The position numbers and the translations under genes were made by a program. 64,000 bases of DNA from Acanthosepion esculentum. Lineage: Eukaryota; Mollusca; Cephalopoda; Sepiida; Sepiidae. The notes under the pieces are model-generated. The model was not told the origin of the DNA, did not search any database, and saw nothing but the letters and a program-made list of their open reading frames with translations. The DNA is taken from positions 9,025,501 through 9,089,500 of the forward strand of contig CAXIWW010000817.1 of the NCBI GenBank assembly GCA_964036315.1, given 5' to 3'. Position 1 is the first letter of the stretch. Every line of letters begins with the position of its first letter. This document shows, piece by piece, positions 1-13,150 of the stretch.

Positions 1-3000
1 CGAGAATTCGGCTCATAGCCGCCTGGGATTGCTTGTAAGGCAATTTGCACAAAAAGCCAGTAGAATTCATATTGCTGCAGCCTGAGAATGCTTGTAAGGC
101 AGATGCCACAAATGCGCCAAGGGAAATCGGTTCGTAGTAGCCTGGGATTGGTTGTAAGGCAATTAGCACAAAAATCAGGAGAATTGGACTAGCGTCAGCC
201 TGAGATTGCTTGTAAGGCAGTTGTCACAAAAGAGGCAGTATATGTCGATTTGTAGTGGCCTGAGTTTGCTTTTAAGGCAGTTTTTACAAAAGAGACAAGA
301 GAAGTCGGCTCGTAGACGGCTGGGATTGATTGTAAGGCAATTTGCACAAAAGAGCCGGGAGAATTCGGCTTGCAGCAGCCTGAGATTGCTTGTAAGGCAG
401 TTGCCACAAATGAGCCAGGCGAAATCGGCTCGTAGCCGCCTGGGATTGCTTGCAAGGCAATTGGCACAAAATGCTAGGGGAATTGGGATTGCTGAGGCCT
501 GAGATTGCTTGTAAGGCAGTTGTCACAATAGAACTAGGAGAATTCGGCAAGTAGCGGCCTGGGAATGCTTGTAAGGCAGTTACCACAAAAGAGCAAGGAG
601 AAATCGGCACGTAGCCGCCTGGGATTGCTTTTAAGGCAATTGGCACAGAAAATCAGGAGAACTGTCCCGGCGGCAGCCTGAGATTGCTTCTAAGGCAGTT
701 GTTACAAAAGAGACAGTATATGTCGATATGTAGCGGCCTGATATTATTGTAAGGCAGTTTTCACAAAAGAACCAAGAGAATTCGGCTCGTATCAGCCTGA
801 CATTTCTTGTAAGTCAGTTGTCACAAAAGCGCCAAAAGAATTCGGCTTGTAGCAGCCTGAGATTTCTTGTAATGGAGTTGCCACAAAAGGGCCAGGAGAA
901 ATCGGCTCGTAGACGCCTTGGTGTGCTTGTAAGTCAATTCGCACTAAAAGCCAGGAGAATTCATATTGCTGCAGCCTGAGAATGCTTGTAAGGCAGATGC
1001 CAAAAATGAGCCGGGAGAAATCGCAGTTGTCACAAAATGCCAGGATATGTCGATTTGTAGCGGCCTGAGTTTGCTTGTAAGGCAGATACCACAGAAGAGC
1101 CAGGAGAAAACGGCACGTGGCTGCCTGGGATTGCATTTAAAACAATTGGCACAAAAAGTCAGGAGAATATGGCTGGATCCAGCCTGAGATTGCTTGTAAG
1201 GCAGTTGTCACAAAAGAGCCAGAAGATGTCGATTTGTAGCGGCCTCAGTTTGATTGCAAGGCAGTTTCAAAAAAGAGCCAAGAGAAGTCGGCTCGTAGCA
1301 GTCTCACATTGCTTGTAAGGCAGTTTTCACAAAAGAGCCAGGAGAATGCGGCTTGTTGCAGACTGAGATTGCTTGTAAGGCAGTTGCTGCAAAAGAGCCA
1401 GGAGAAATCGTCTCGTAGCCGCCAGGGATGGCTTGTAAGACAATTGGCCCCAAAAGCCAGTAGAATTGGGCTTATAGCAGCCTGAGAATGCTTGTAAGGC
1501 AGTTACCACAAAAGCCCAGGAGTAATCGGCACGTAGACGCCTGGGATTGCTTTTAAGGCAATTGGCACAAAATGTCAGGAGAATTGTGCTGACGGCAGCC
1601 TGTGATTGCTTGTAATGCAGTTGTCACAAAAGAGCCAGGCGTATTCGGCCTTAGCAGCCTGAGATTGCTTGTAAGGCAATTCGCATAGAAAGCCAGGAGA
1701 ATTCATATTGCTGCAGCTTGAGATTGCTTGTAAGGCAGGTGTCACAAAAGAGCCAGGAAAATTCGGCTTGTAGTAGCCGGAGAATTCTTGTAAGGCAGTT
1801 GCCAGAAAAGAGCCAGGAGAAATTGGCTCGTAGCAGCCCGTGATTGCTTGTAAGGCAGTTTCACAAAAGAGACAGGCGAATTCGGCTTGTAGGTGCCTGA
1901 GATTTCTTAAAAGGCAGTTTTCACAAAAGAGCCAAGAGAAGTCGGATCGTAGCCGCCTGACATTGCTTTTAAGGCAGTTGTAACAAAAGAGCCAGGAGAA
2001 ATCGGCTCTTAGCCCCCCTGGGATTGCTTGTAAGGAAATTGGCACAAAAAGCCAGGAGAAGTGGGATTGCTGCAGCCTGTGATTGCTTTTCAGGCAGTTG
2101 TCACAGTAGAGCCAGGATTATCAGCTTGAGATTGCTTATAAGGCAGTTACCACAAAACAGCCAGGAGAAATCGTCACGTAGCCACCTGGGATTGCTTTTT
2201 TAAGGCAATTGGCACAAAAAGTAATTGGCCTAGCGGCAGCCTGATATTACTTGTAAGACAGTTCACACAAAGGAGACAGTTGATGTCGATTTGTAGCGGC
2301 CTGAGATTGCTTGCAAGGCAGTTTCACAAAAGAGACAGGCGTATTCATCTTGTTACAGGCTGAGATTGCTTGTAAGGCAGTTTTCACAAAAGAGCCATGA
2401 GAAGACGGCTCGTAGCATCCTGATTTTGCTTGTAAGGCAGTTGTCTCAAGAGAACCAGGAGAATTCGGCTTGTAGTAGCCTGAGATTGCTTGTAATGCAG
2501 TTGCCACAAAAGAGCCAGGAGAAATCGGCTCGTGGCCGCCTGGGATTGCTTGTAAGGCAATTGACACAAAAAGCCAGGAGAATTGGGATTGCTGCTGCCT
2601 GAGATTGCTTGTAAGGCAGTTTTCACAAAAGAGACAGGAGATGTCGTTTTGTAGCAGTCTGACATTTCTTGTAAGGCAGTTTTCACAAAAGAGCAAGGAG
2701 AATTCGTCTTGTAGCAGCCTGAGTTTGCTTGTAAGACTGTTGCCACAAAAGAGCCAGGAGAAATCGGCTCGTAGGTGCCAGGGATTGCTTGTAAGCCAAT
2801 TGGCACAAAAAGCCAAAAGAGTTGGGGTTGCTGCAGGCTGAGATGGCTTGTAAGACAGTTGCCACAAAAGAGCCAGGAGAAATCGGCTCGTCGCCGCCTG
2901 GGATTGATTGTAAGGCAATTCGCACAAAAAGCCAGGAGAATTCATAATGCTGCAGCCTGAGAATGCTTGTAAGGCAGATGCCACAGATGAGCCAGGGGAA

Positions 3001-5030
3001 ATCGGTTAGTAGCAACCTGAGATTGTTTGTAAGGCAGTTGCCACAAATGAGCCAGGAGAATTGGGTTTGCTGCAGCATGAGATTGCTTGTAAGGCCCTTA
3101 TCACAAAAGAACCAGGAGAATTCGGCTTGTAGCAACCTGAGTTTGCTTGCAAGGCAGTTCCCACAAAAAGCCAGGAGAAATCGGCACGTAACCGCCTGGG
3201 ATTGCTTTAAGGCAATTTGCACAAAAAGTCAGGAGAATTGTGCTGGCGTCAGCCTGAGATTGCTTGCAAGACTGTTGTCACAAAAGAGACAGGAGATGTC
3301 GATTTGTAGCGGCCTGAGATTTCTTGCAAGGCAGTCTCACAAACGAGCCAGGCGTATTCGGCTTGTAGCGGCCTGAGATTGCTTGTAAGGCAGTTTCACA
3401 ATAGAGCCAAGAAAAGTTTGCTCGTAGCAGCTTGTAAGACAATTATAACAAAAAGTCAGGAGAATTGGACTAGCGGCAGCCTGAGATTGTTTATAATGCA
3501 GTTGACACAATAGAGCCAGGAGATTTCGTCTTGTAGCAGACTGAGATTGCTTGTAAGGCAGTTACCACAAAAGAACCAGGAGAAATCGGCACGTAGCCGC
3601 CTGGGATTGCTTTTTAGGCAATTGGCACAAAAAGTCAGGAGAATTGTGCTGGCGGCAGCCTGAGCTTTCTTGTAAGGCAGTTGTCACGAAAGAGCCAGGA
3701 GATCGATTTGTTGCAGCCGTAGATTGCTTGTAAGGCATTTGTCATAGAAGATCCAGGCGTAGTCGGCTCGTAGCAGCCTGAGATTGCTTGGAAGTAAGTT
3801 GGCACAAAAGAGGCAGGAGAAATCGGCTTGTAGCAGCCTGAGATCCTTTGTAAGACAGTTTTCACAAATAGCCCGGAGAAGTGGGCCGATAGCAGCGGGA
3901 GATTGCTTGTAAGGGAGTTGTCAAAAAAGAGTCAGCAGGTGTAAGTTTGTAGAAGCCTGAGATTGCGTGTAAAGCAATTTTCACAAAAAGCCAGGGGAAA
4001 CCGGCTCGTAGCTGCGTGGAATTGCTTGTAATGAAATTGGCAGAAAAATCCAAGAGAATTGGGCTTGCTGCTGTGATTGCATGTAAGGCAGTTGCTACAA
4101 AAGAGCCAGGCGTATTCGGCTTGTAGAAGCCTGAGATTGCTTGTAAGGCAGTTTACACAAGAGAGCCAAGAGAAGTCGGCTCGGAGCTGCCTGACATTGC
4201 TTGTAAGGCAGTTGTCACAAAAGAGCCAGGAGAATTCGGCTTGTAGCAGCCTGAGATTGCTTGTAAGGCAGTTGCCACAAAAGAGGCAGGAGAAATCCGC
4301 TAGTAGCAGCCTGGGATGGCTTGTAAGGCAATTGGCACAAAAGAGCCAGGAGATCGACTCGTAGCAGCTTGAGATTGCTTGTAAGGCAGTTGTCATAGAA
4401 GAGCCCGGCTCGTAGAAGCCTGAGATTGCTTGCAAGGCAGTTGGCAGAATAGAGGCAGGAGAAATCGGCTTGTAGCAACCTGAGATCCTTTGTAAGCCAG
4501 CAGGTGTAGGCTTGTATTAGCCTGAGATTGTTGTAAGGCAGTTTTCACAAAAGAGCCAGGATATGTCGTTTTGTAGCAGCCTGAGACTGCTTGTAAGACA
4601 GTCGCCACAAAAGAGACTTGAGAAATCGGCTTATTATTTTGTAAGGCAATTGGCAAAAAACACAGGAACATTGGGCTTACTGCAGCCTGAGATTGCTTGT
4701 AAGGCAGTTGTCTTAAAAGTGCCAGCAGGTGTAGGCTTGTAGAAGAATGAGATTGCTTGTAAGGCAATTTTCACAAATCTCCCAGGAGAACCGGCTCGTA
4801 GAATCCTAAGATTGCGTGTAAGGCACTTTCCACAAAAAGCCAGGACAAATGGGCTCGTAGCAGCCTGAGATTGCTTGTAAGGCAGGTGTCACAAAAGAGC
4901 CAGGCGTATTCGGATTGTAGCAGCCTGAGATTGCTTGTAAGGCTATTTTCACAAAATGAGCCAGGAGAATTGGGCTTCCTGCAGCCTGAGATTCGTTGTA
5001 AGGCAGTTGTCACAACAAGCCAGGAGAAAT
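1..5030 (+). repeat. Satellite family A, array 1 (about 60-bp monomer, forward)
   Basis: About 84 tandem copies of a roughly 60-bp monomer. Typical copies carry CCTGAGATTGCTTGTAAGGC, then CAGTTGTCACAAAAGAGCC, then AGGAGAATTCGGCTTGTAGC. Several classes alternate: one with CAATTGGCACAAAAAG followed by GAATTGGGATTGCTGCAG, one with CAGTTGCCACAAAAGAGCC followed by AGAAATCGGCTCGTAGCC, and one with ATGTCGATTTGTAGCGG. The CCTGGGATTG class recurs every few monomers, which indicates an irregular higher-order repeat. Many copies hold an EcoRI site (GAATTC). The monomer is 20 codons long, so open frames with a 20-residue period appear on both strands. These frames are interrupted by indels, lack any recognisable domain and are not treated as genes. 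The array starts before the window. Confidence 0.95.
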
Positions 5031-5404
5031 TGTGAAAATTAGAAAAGCAGTCTTATTGTGCACACTGGAATTCGGACGCTGTAAATTGTCAGACGACATA
5101 GCGCGCACACGGTGAAAGCTGTACTTTTTACTATCTGAGCAAATGAAAAATCCCTGTAAACATAGACAAATCAAAATATTGCACACAATTTGATACCCAT
5201 TTTGAAAATATTACTTTTACTGGAAAAAAGTTATAAACAATTGAAATATGACTGATTTCCCAGTTTAGGGCCGCATGACAATTTCCGCAAATGAGCTAAC
5301 ACAAGTCCCCATACCGTTGAATTTCGCCTCGACTCTATTCAATGTGTCGAAAAAACTTTTGTAATTATGGATAAGGTAAGTAATTCCCGACAATTGGACA
5401 CCAA
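5031..5404 (+). repeat. Satellite family B, single copy B1 (forward)
   Basis: Nearly one full copy of the AT-rich B monomer (about 395 bp elsewhere). Landmarks in order are GCAGTCTTATTGTGCACACTGG, here shortened to its core TCTTATTGTGCACACTGG, then AATTCGGACGCTGTAAATTG, GAAAGCTGTACTTTTTACTA, AATCCCTGTAAACATAGAC, GGGCCGCATGACAATTTCCG and CTTTTGTAATTATGGATAAG. It follows family A directly and passes into family C at the shared bases ACCAA (5,400-5,404). The stretch TATTTTGTGGATTCGATAAA, present in complete B units, is missing at the right edge. Confidence 0.9.
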
Positions 5405-7612
5405 CAGATCAGAGGCCATGCTGCTGGACGTATTCTAAAATCTTACATTAGACGATCAAATATGGACCGGAAACCAACAGATCAGAGGCCATGCTGTTTG
5501 ACGTAGTTTATCTTTTTACATCAGACGCTCAAATATGCACCAGGAACCAACAGATCAGAATCATGGCTGCTGGACGTAGTGTATCATCTTACACAAGACG
5601 CTCAAATATGGACCGGGAGCCAACAGGTCAGAGGCCATGCTGCTGGACGTAGTTTATCTTTTTACATTAGACGCTCAAATATGCACCAGAAACCAAGTGA
5701 TCAGAAAGAGGGCTGCTGGTCGTAGTGTATCATCTTACACAAGTCGCTCAAATATGGACCGGAAGTCAACAGGTCAGATGCCATGCTGCTGGACGTATTC
5801 TAAAATCTTACATTAGACGCTCAAATATGGACGGGAAACCAACAGATCAGAGGCCATGCTGCTGGACGTAGTTTATCTATTTACATTAGACGCTCAAAAA
5901 TGTACAGAAACCGAGAGATCAGAATCATGTCTGCTGGACGTAGTGTATCATCTTACACAAGACGCTCAAATAGGGACCGGAAGCCAACAGGTCAGAGGCC
6001 ATGCTGCTGCATGTAGTCTAAAATCTGACATAAGACGCTAAAATATGGTCCGGAAACCAACAGATCAGAGGCCATGCGGCTGGACGTAGTTTATCTTTTT
6101 ACATTAGACGCTCAAATATGCACCAGAAACCAACAGATCAGAATCATGGCTGCTGGACGTAGTGTATCATCTTACACAAGACGATCAAATATGGACCGGA
6201 AGCCAACAGGTCAGAGGCCATGCTGCTGGACGTAGTCTAAAATCTTACATTAGACGCTCAAATATGGACCGGAAACCAACAGATCAGAGGCCATGCTTCT
6301 GGACGTAGTTTATCTTTATACATTAGACGCTCAAATATGCATCATAAACCAAGAGATCAGAATCATGGCTGCTGGACGTAGTGTATCATCTTACACAAGA
6401 CGCTCAAATATGAACCGGAAGGAAACAGTTCAGAGTCCATGCTGCTGGACGTAGTCTAAAATCTTACATTAGACGCGCAAATATGGACCAGAAAACAACA
6501 GATCAGAGTTCATGCTGCTTGACGTAGTTTATCTTTTTACATTAGACGCTCAAATATGCACCAGAAACCAACAGATCAGAAAAAGGGCTGCTGGACGTAG
6601 TGTATCATCTTACGCATGTCGCTCAAATAAGGACAAGAAGCCAACAGGTCAGAGGCCATTCTGCTGTACGTAGTCTAAAATCTTACATTAGACGCTCAAA
6701 TATGGACCGGGAACCAACAGATCTGAGGCCATGCTGCTGGACGTAGTTTACTTTTTACATTAGACTTTCAAATATGCACCAGAAACCAAGAGAACTGAAT
6801 CATGGCTGCTGGACGTAGTGTATCATCTTACACAAGACGCTCAAATATGGACCGGAAGCCAACAGGTCAGAGGCCATGCTGCTGGACGGAATCTAAAATC
6901 TTAATTTAGACGCTCAAATATGCACCAGAAACCAACAGATCAGAATCATGGCTAGTGGACTTAGTGTATCATCTTACACAAGACGCTCAAATATGGACCG
7001 GACGACAAAAGGTCAGAGGCCATGCTGCTGGACGTCATGTAATATCTTACATTAGGGGCTCAAATATGGACCGGAAACCAACAGATCAGAGGCCATGCTG
7101 CTGGTCGTAGTTTATCATTTTACATTAGACGCTCAAATATGCACCAGAATCCAACAGATCAGAATCATGGCTGCTGGACGTAGTGTATCATCTTACACAA
7201 GAGGCTCAAATATGGACCGGAAGGCAACAGGTCAGAGGCCATGCTGCTGGAAGTAGTTTATCTTTTTACATTAGACGCTCAAATATGCACCAGAAACCAC
7301 CAGATCAGAACCATACAAGACGCTCAAATATGGACCGGAAGCCAACAGATCAGAGGCCATGCTGCTGGACGTAATCTATAATCTTAGATTAGTGGCTCAA
7401 ATATGGACCGGAAACCAACAGATCAGAGTCCATGTTGCTGGACGTAGTTTATCTTTTTATATTAGACGCTCAAATATGCACCAGAAACCAAGAGATCAGA
7501 AACAGGGCTGCTGGACGTAGTGTATCATCTTACACAAGACGCTCAAATATGGACCGGAAGCCAACAGGTCCATGCTGCTGGACGGAATCTACAAAGACGC
7601 TCAAATGTGGAC
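5400..7612 (+). repeat. Satellite family C (about 73-bp monomer, trimeric higher-order repeat)
   Basis: About 30 tandem monomers of about 73 bp with the common core AGACGCTCAAATATG and GGCCATGCTGCTGGACGTAG. Three monomer types follow one another. Type 1 has TCTAAAATCTTACATTAG and GGACCGGAAACCAACAG. Type 2 has GTTTATCTTTTTACATTAG and CACCAGAAACCAACAG with AATCATGGCTGCTGG. Type 3 has GTGTATCATCTTACACAAG and GGAAGCCAACAGGTCAGAGG. The type 1 landmark falls near 5,434, 5,799, 6,017, 6,236, 6,451, 6,674 and 6,894, so most repeats are spaced about 218 bp (three monomers), with one 365-bp interval (five). The order is disturbed after about 6,890. Short open frames occur but shift and stop between units. 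Confidence 0.94.
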
Positions 7613-8863
7613 CGTTTAGGGCCGCATGACAATTTCCGCAAATGAGCTAACACAAGTCCCAATACCGTTGAATTTCGAATCGACTCTAATCAAGGTGTCA
7701 AAAAAAACTTTTTTAATTAGGTGAATGCTGTACTTTTTACTATCTGACCAAATGAAAAATCCCTGTATATATAGACCAACCAAATAATTGCACACAATTT
7801 GATACCCATTTTGAAAAGATTACTTTTACTGGAAAAAATTTATAATCAAGTGAAATATGACATATTTCCAAGTTTAGGGCCGCATGACAATTTCCGCAAA
7901 TGAACTAACACAATTCAACATTCCGTTGAATTTCGACTCGACACTAATCAAGGTGTCGAAAAAACTTTTGTAATTATGGATAAGGCAAGCAATTGCCGAC
8001 AACTGGACAGCAATATTTTGTGGATTCGATAAAAAAAAAAATTAGAAATGCAGTCTTATTGTGCACACTGGAATTCGGACCCAGTAAATTGTCAGACGAC
8101 ATACCGCGCACATGGTGAAAGCTGTACTTTTTACTATCTGAGCAAATGAAAAATCCCTGTAAACATAGACCAACCAAATTATTGCACACAATTTGATACC
8201 CATTTTGAAAATATTTCTTTTACTGGAAAAAAGTTATAAACAAGTGAATTATGACTGATTTCCCTGTTTAGGGCTGCATGAAAATTTCCGCAAATGAGCT
8301 AACACAAGTACACATACCGTTGAATTTCGACTCGACTCTAATCAAGGTGTCGAAAAAACTTTAGTAATTATGGATAAGACAAGAAATTCCCGACAATTGG
8401 ACAGCAATATTTTGTGGATTCTATAAAAAAGCAAAATTAGAAAGGCAGTCTTATTGTGCGGACTGGAATTCGGACGCTGTAAATAGTCAGACGGTATACC
8501 GCGCACCTGGTGAAAGCTGTACTTTTTACTATCTGACCAAATGAAAAATCCCTGTAAACATAGACAAATCAAATAATTGCACACAAATTGATAACCATTT
8601 TTAAAATATTTCTTTTAATGGAAAAAAGTTATAAAGAACTGAAATATGACTGATTTCCCAGTTGAGGGCCGCATGAAAATTTCCGCAAATGAGCTAACAC
8701 AAGTCCCCATATCGCTGAATTTCGCCTCGACTCTTATCAAGGTGTAGAAAAAACATTTGGTATTATGCATAAGTCAAAAAATTCCCGACATTTTGACACC
8801 AATATTTTGTGAATTCGATAAAAAGAAAAATTAGAAATGCAGTCTTATTGTGCACACTGGAAT
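7613..8863 (+). repeat. Satellite family B, array B2 (forward, about 3.2 units)
   Basis: Tandem B monomers recognised by the landmark TTTAGGGCCGCATGACAATT (or a close variant) near 7,614, 7,874, 8,266 and 8,660. Full spacing is about 392-396 bp. The first interval is only about 260 bp: CTTTTTTAATTA joins directly to GGTGAATGCTGTAC near 7,716, so about 130 bp has been lost. Each full unit contains a minus-strand open frame of about 70-80 codons; these drift and break between copies and resemble no protein I know. The array ends where CACACTGGAAT runs into inverted family A. Confidence 0.92.
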
Positions 8864-8870
8864 CTCAGGT
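8850..8870. other. Family B to inverted family A junction, deletion form
   Basis: CACACTGGAAT of family B passes into AATCTCAGG of family A; AAT (8,861-8,863) fits both sides. Compared with the related junction at 16,604-16,702, this copy lacks 94 bp. Confidence 0.85.
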
Positions 8871-11800
8871 TGCTACAAAACGGCATTTCCTGGCTCTTTT
8901 GTGAAACCTGCCTTACAAGCAATCTCAGGCTGATACAAGCCCACACCTGCTGGCTCTTCTGTGAAAACTGCGCTAAAATCAATCTCAGGTTGCTAAAAAT
9001 CGACATCTCCTGACTGTTTTGTGACAACTGCCTTACAATCAATCTCAGGCTGCAGCAAGCTAATTCTCCTGGCTTTTTGTGCCATTTGGCTTACAAGCAA
9101 TCCCACGCTGCTACGAGCCCATTTCTCCTGACTTGTTGTGACAATTGCCTTACAACGAATCTCAGGCTGCAGCAAGCCCAATTCTCCTGGCTCATTTTGT
9201 GAAAACAGCCTTACAAGCAATCTCAGGCTGCTACAATCCGAATACGTCTGGCTCTTTTGTGACACCTGCCTTACAAGCAATCTCAGCTACGAGCCCATTT
9301 GTCCTGGCTTTTTGTGGAAAGTGCCTTACACGCAATCTACGGCTGCAACAAATCGATCTCCTGGCTCTTTCGTGACAACTACCTTACAAGAAATCTCAGG
9401 CTACTACAAGCTGACTACGCCTTTCTCTTTTGTGGCAACTGCCTTACAAGCATCTCAGGCTGCAGCAAGCCCAATTATCCTCGCTTTTTTGCCAATTGCC
9501 TTACAAGTAATCCCAGGCTGCTACGAGCGTATTTCACCTGGCTCTTTTGTGGCAACTGCCTTACAAGTAATCTCAGGCCTCTACAAGACGAATTCTCCTG
9601 GATCTTTTGTGAGAACTGCCTTACAAGCAATCTCAGGATGCTACGGGCCGACTACGCCTGGCTCTTCTAGGACAAGTGGCTTACAAGCAAACTCAGGCTG
9701 CTACAAGCCGATTTTTTCTGGCTCTATTTTGGCAACTGCCTTACAAGCAATTTCAGGCTGCTACGAGCCGACTTCTCTTAGTTCGTTTGTGAAAACTGTT
9801 TTACAAGCCATCTCAGGCTGCAGCAATCCCAACTCTTTTGGCTTTTTGTGCCAATTGGCTTACAAGCAATCCCAGGCACCTACGAGCCGATTTCTCCTGG
9901 CTCTTTTGTGGCAACTGTCTTACAAGCAAACTCAGGCTGCTACAAGCCGAATTCTCTTGGCGCTTTTGTGAAAACTGCTTTACAAGCAAAATCAGGATGC
10001 TACGAGCCGGCTTCTCATGGCTCTTTTGTGAAAACTGCCTTACAAGTAATGTCAGACTGATACAAAACGACATCTCCGGTCTCTTTTGTGAAAACTGCAG
10101 TACAAGCAATCTCAGGCAGCAGCAATCCCAATTCTCCTGGCTTTTTGTGCCAATTGCCTTACAAGCAATCCCAGGCGGCCACGAGCCGATTTCTCCTGGC
10201 TCTTTTGTGGCAACTGCCTTACAAGCAATCTCAGGCTGCTACAAGCCGAATTGTCCTGGCTCTCTTGAGACAACTGCTTTACAAGCAAAATCAGGATGCT
10301 ACGAGCCGGCTTCTCATGGCTCTTTTGTGAAAACTGCCTTACAAGCAATCTCAGGCTGCTACAAACCCACATCTCCTGTCTCTTTTGTGAAAACTGCCTT
10401 ACAAGCAATCTCAGCCAGTAACAAGATGAATACGCCTGTCTCTTTTGTGAAACTGCCTTGCAAGCAATCTCAGGCCGCTACAAATCGACATCTACTGTCT
10501 CTTTTTTGCGAACTGTCTTACAAGCAATATCAGGCTGCCGCTAGGCCAATTACCTTTTGTGCCAATTGCTTTAAAAAGCAATCCCAGGCGGCTACGTGAC
10601 GATTTCTCCTGGCTGTTTTGTGGTAACTGCCTTACAATCCATCCCAGGCTGATACATGCCGAATTCACCTAGTTCTATTGTGACAACTGCCTTACAAGCA
10701 ATCTCAAGCTGCAGAAATCCCAATTCCCCTAGCATTTTGTGCCAATTGCATTACAAGCAATCCCAGGCGATTTCGCCTGGCTCATTTGTGGGAACTGCCT
10801 TGCAAGCAATCTCAGGCTGCTGCAAGCCGAATTCTCCTGGCTCTTTTGTGCAAATTGCCTTACAATCAATCCCAGGCGTCTACGAGCCGACTTCTCTTGT
10901 CTCTTTTGTAAAAACTGCCTAAAAAGCAATCTCAGATTGCTAGAAAACGACATCTCCTGTCTCTTTTTATAAAAACTGCCTTAGAAGCAATCCCAGCCTG
11001 CTACAAGCCGAATACGCCTGGCAATTTTGTGAAACTGCCTTTCAAGCAAAGTCAGGCCGCTACAAATCGACATATACTGGCAATTTTGTGACAACTGCCT
11101 TAGAAGAAATCTCAGGCTGACGCTAGTCCAATTCTCCTGATTTTTGTGCTAATTGCCTTACAACCAATCCCAGGCTGCTACGAACCGATTTCTCCTGGCT
11201 CATTTGTGTCATCTGCCTTACAAGCATTCTCAGGCTGCAGCAATATGAATTCTCCTGGCTTTTTTTACGAATTGCCTTACAAGCAATCCCAGGCGGGCAC
11301 GAGCCGATTTCTCCTGGCGCTTTTGTGGCAACTACCTTACAAGAAATCTCAGGCTGCTATAAGCCGAATTCTCCTGGTGCTTTTATGACAACTGCCTTAC
11401 AATCAATGTCAGGCTGCTACGAGCCGACTTCTCTTGGCTCTTTTGTGAAAACTGCTTTGCAAGTAATCTCCGGCTGCTACAAGCCGAATTCTCCTGGCGC
11501 TTTTGTGACAACTGCCTTACAAGAAATGTCAGGCTACTACAAGCCGACTTCTCTTGGCTCTTTTGTGAAAACTGCCTTCCAAGTAATATCAAGCCGCTAC
11601 AAATCGAGATCTCCTGTCTCTTTTGTGACAACTGCATTACAAGCAATCTCAGGCTGCCGCCAGGACAGTTCTCCTGACTTTGTGTACCAATTGCCTTAAA
11701 AGCAATCCCAGACGGCTACGTGCCTGTTTCTCCTGGCTCTTTTGTGGTAACTGCCTTACAAGCAATCTCAGGCTGCTGTAAGCCGAATTCTCCGGGCTCT

Positions 11801-13150
11801 CTTGTGCAAATTGCCTTACAAGCAATCCCAGGAGTCTACGACCCGACTTATCTTGTCTCTTTTGTGAAAACTGCTTTACAAGTAATCTCAGCCGAATTAT
11901 CCTGGCGCTTTTATGACAACTGCCTTACAAGTCAGGCTGCTCCGAGCCGACTTCTCTTGGCTCTTTTGTGAAAACTGCCTTACAAGTAATATCAGGCCGC
12001 TACAAATATACATCTCCTGTCTCTTTTGTGACAACTGCCTTACAAGCAATCTCAGCCTGCTACAAGATGAATACGCCTGGCTCATTTGTGAAACTGCTTG
12101 CAAGCAATCTCAGGCCGATACAAATCCACATATACTGCCTCTTTTGTGACAACTGGCTTACAAGCAATCTCAAGCTCTCTCTAGTACAATTCTCCTGACT
12201 TTTTCTGCCAATTGACTTACAAGCAATCCCAGCCTGCTACGAACCGATTTCTCCTGGCTCATTTGTGGCATCTGCCTTACAAGCATCCTCAGGCTGCAGC
12301 AATATGAATTCTCCTGGCTTTTTGTGCGAATTGCCTTACAAGCAAACCCAGGCGGCTACGAGTCGATTTCTCTTGGCTCTTTTGTGAAAACTGCCTTACA
12401 AGCAATCTCAGGCTGCAGCCAGGACAGTTCTCATGACGTTTTGTGCCAATTGCCTTAAAAGCAATCCCAGGCGGCTACGTGCCGATTTCTCCTGGCTCTT
12501 TTGTTGTAACTGCCTTACAGGCAATCTCAGGCTGCTACAAGCCTAATTCTCCTGGTTCTATTGTGACAACTGCCTTAAAAGCAATCTCAGGCTGCAGCAA
12601 TCCCAATGGACAGTTCAATAAATCTCATGCTGCTACAAGCCGAATTCTCCTGGCGCTTTTGTGACAACTGCCTTACAAGCAATGTCAGGCCGCTACAAAT
12701 CAATATATCCTGGCTCATTTGTGAAAACTGCCTTACAAGCAATCTCAGGCTGCTGCAATCCGAATTCTCCAGGCTCTTTTGTGCAAATTGCCTTACAAGC
12801 AATCCCAGGCGTCTACGAACCGACTTCTCTTGTCTCTTTTGTGAAATCTGCCTTAAAAGCAATCTCAGGCTGCTACAAACGACATCTCCTGTCTCTTTTT
12901 TTAAAACTGCCTTACAAGCAATCTCAGCCTGCTACAAGCCGAATACGCATGGCTCTTTTCTGAAACTGCCTTACAAGAATCTCAGGCCGCTACAAATCGA
13001 CATATGCTGGCTCTTTTGTTACACCTGCCTTACAAGAAATCTCAGGCCGCTACAAGCCGAATACGCCTGGCACTTTTGTGAAATTGCCTTGCAAGAAATA
13101 TCAGGCTGCTACAAATCGTCATCTCCTTCTCTTTTGTGACAACTGCCTTA
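8864..13150 (-). repeat. Satellite family A, array 2 (inverted)
   Basis: About 71 monomers of family A in the opposite orientation to array 1, read on the plus strand as CTCCTGGCTCTTTTGTGACA, ACTGCCTTACAAGCAATCTC and AGGCTGCTACAAGCCGAATT. Several stretches are recognisably reverse-complement relatives of array 1: about 9,130-9,335 with 4,815-5,025, about 9,340-9,400 with sequence near 3,690-3,740, 9,813-10,560 with about 2,190-2,841, and about 10,600-10,950 with about 205-660. A five-monomer module of 299 bp is duplicated at 9,813-10,109 and 10,112-10,408. The open frames are repeat by-products. Confidence 0.95.
13146..13150. other. Inverted A to inverted B junction
   Basis: AACTGCCTTA of family A continues as CCTTATCCATAATTAC of family B; CCTTA is common to both. 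Confidence 0.85.

Noticed and set aside
9138..9971. Open frames of 100-277 codons in family A on both strands
   Set aside because: The monomer is about 60 bp, so any stop-free frame continues through many copies. The frames are broken at different places in each copy by indels and carry no unique sequence.
1..13150. CENP-B box in family A near TTCGGCTCGTAGCCGCC
   Set aside because: The required spacing of TTCG, A and CGGG is not met in the copies inspected. The resemblance is limited to TTCG and a GC-rich end.
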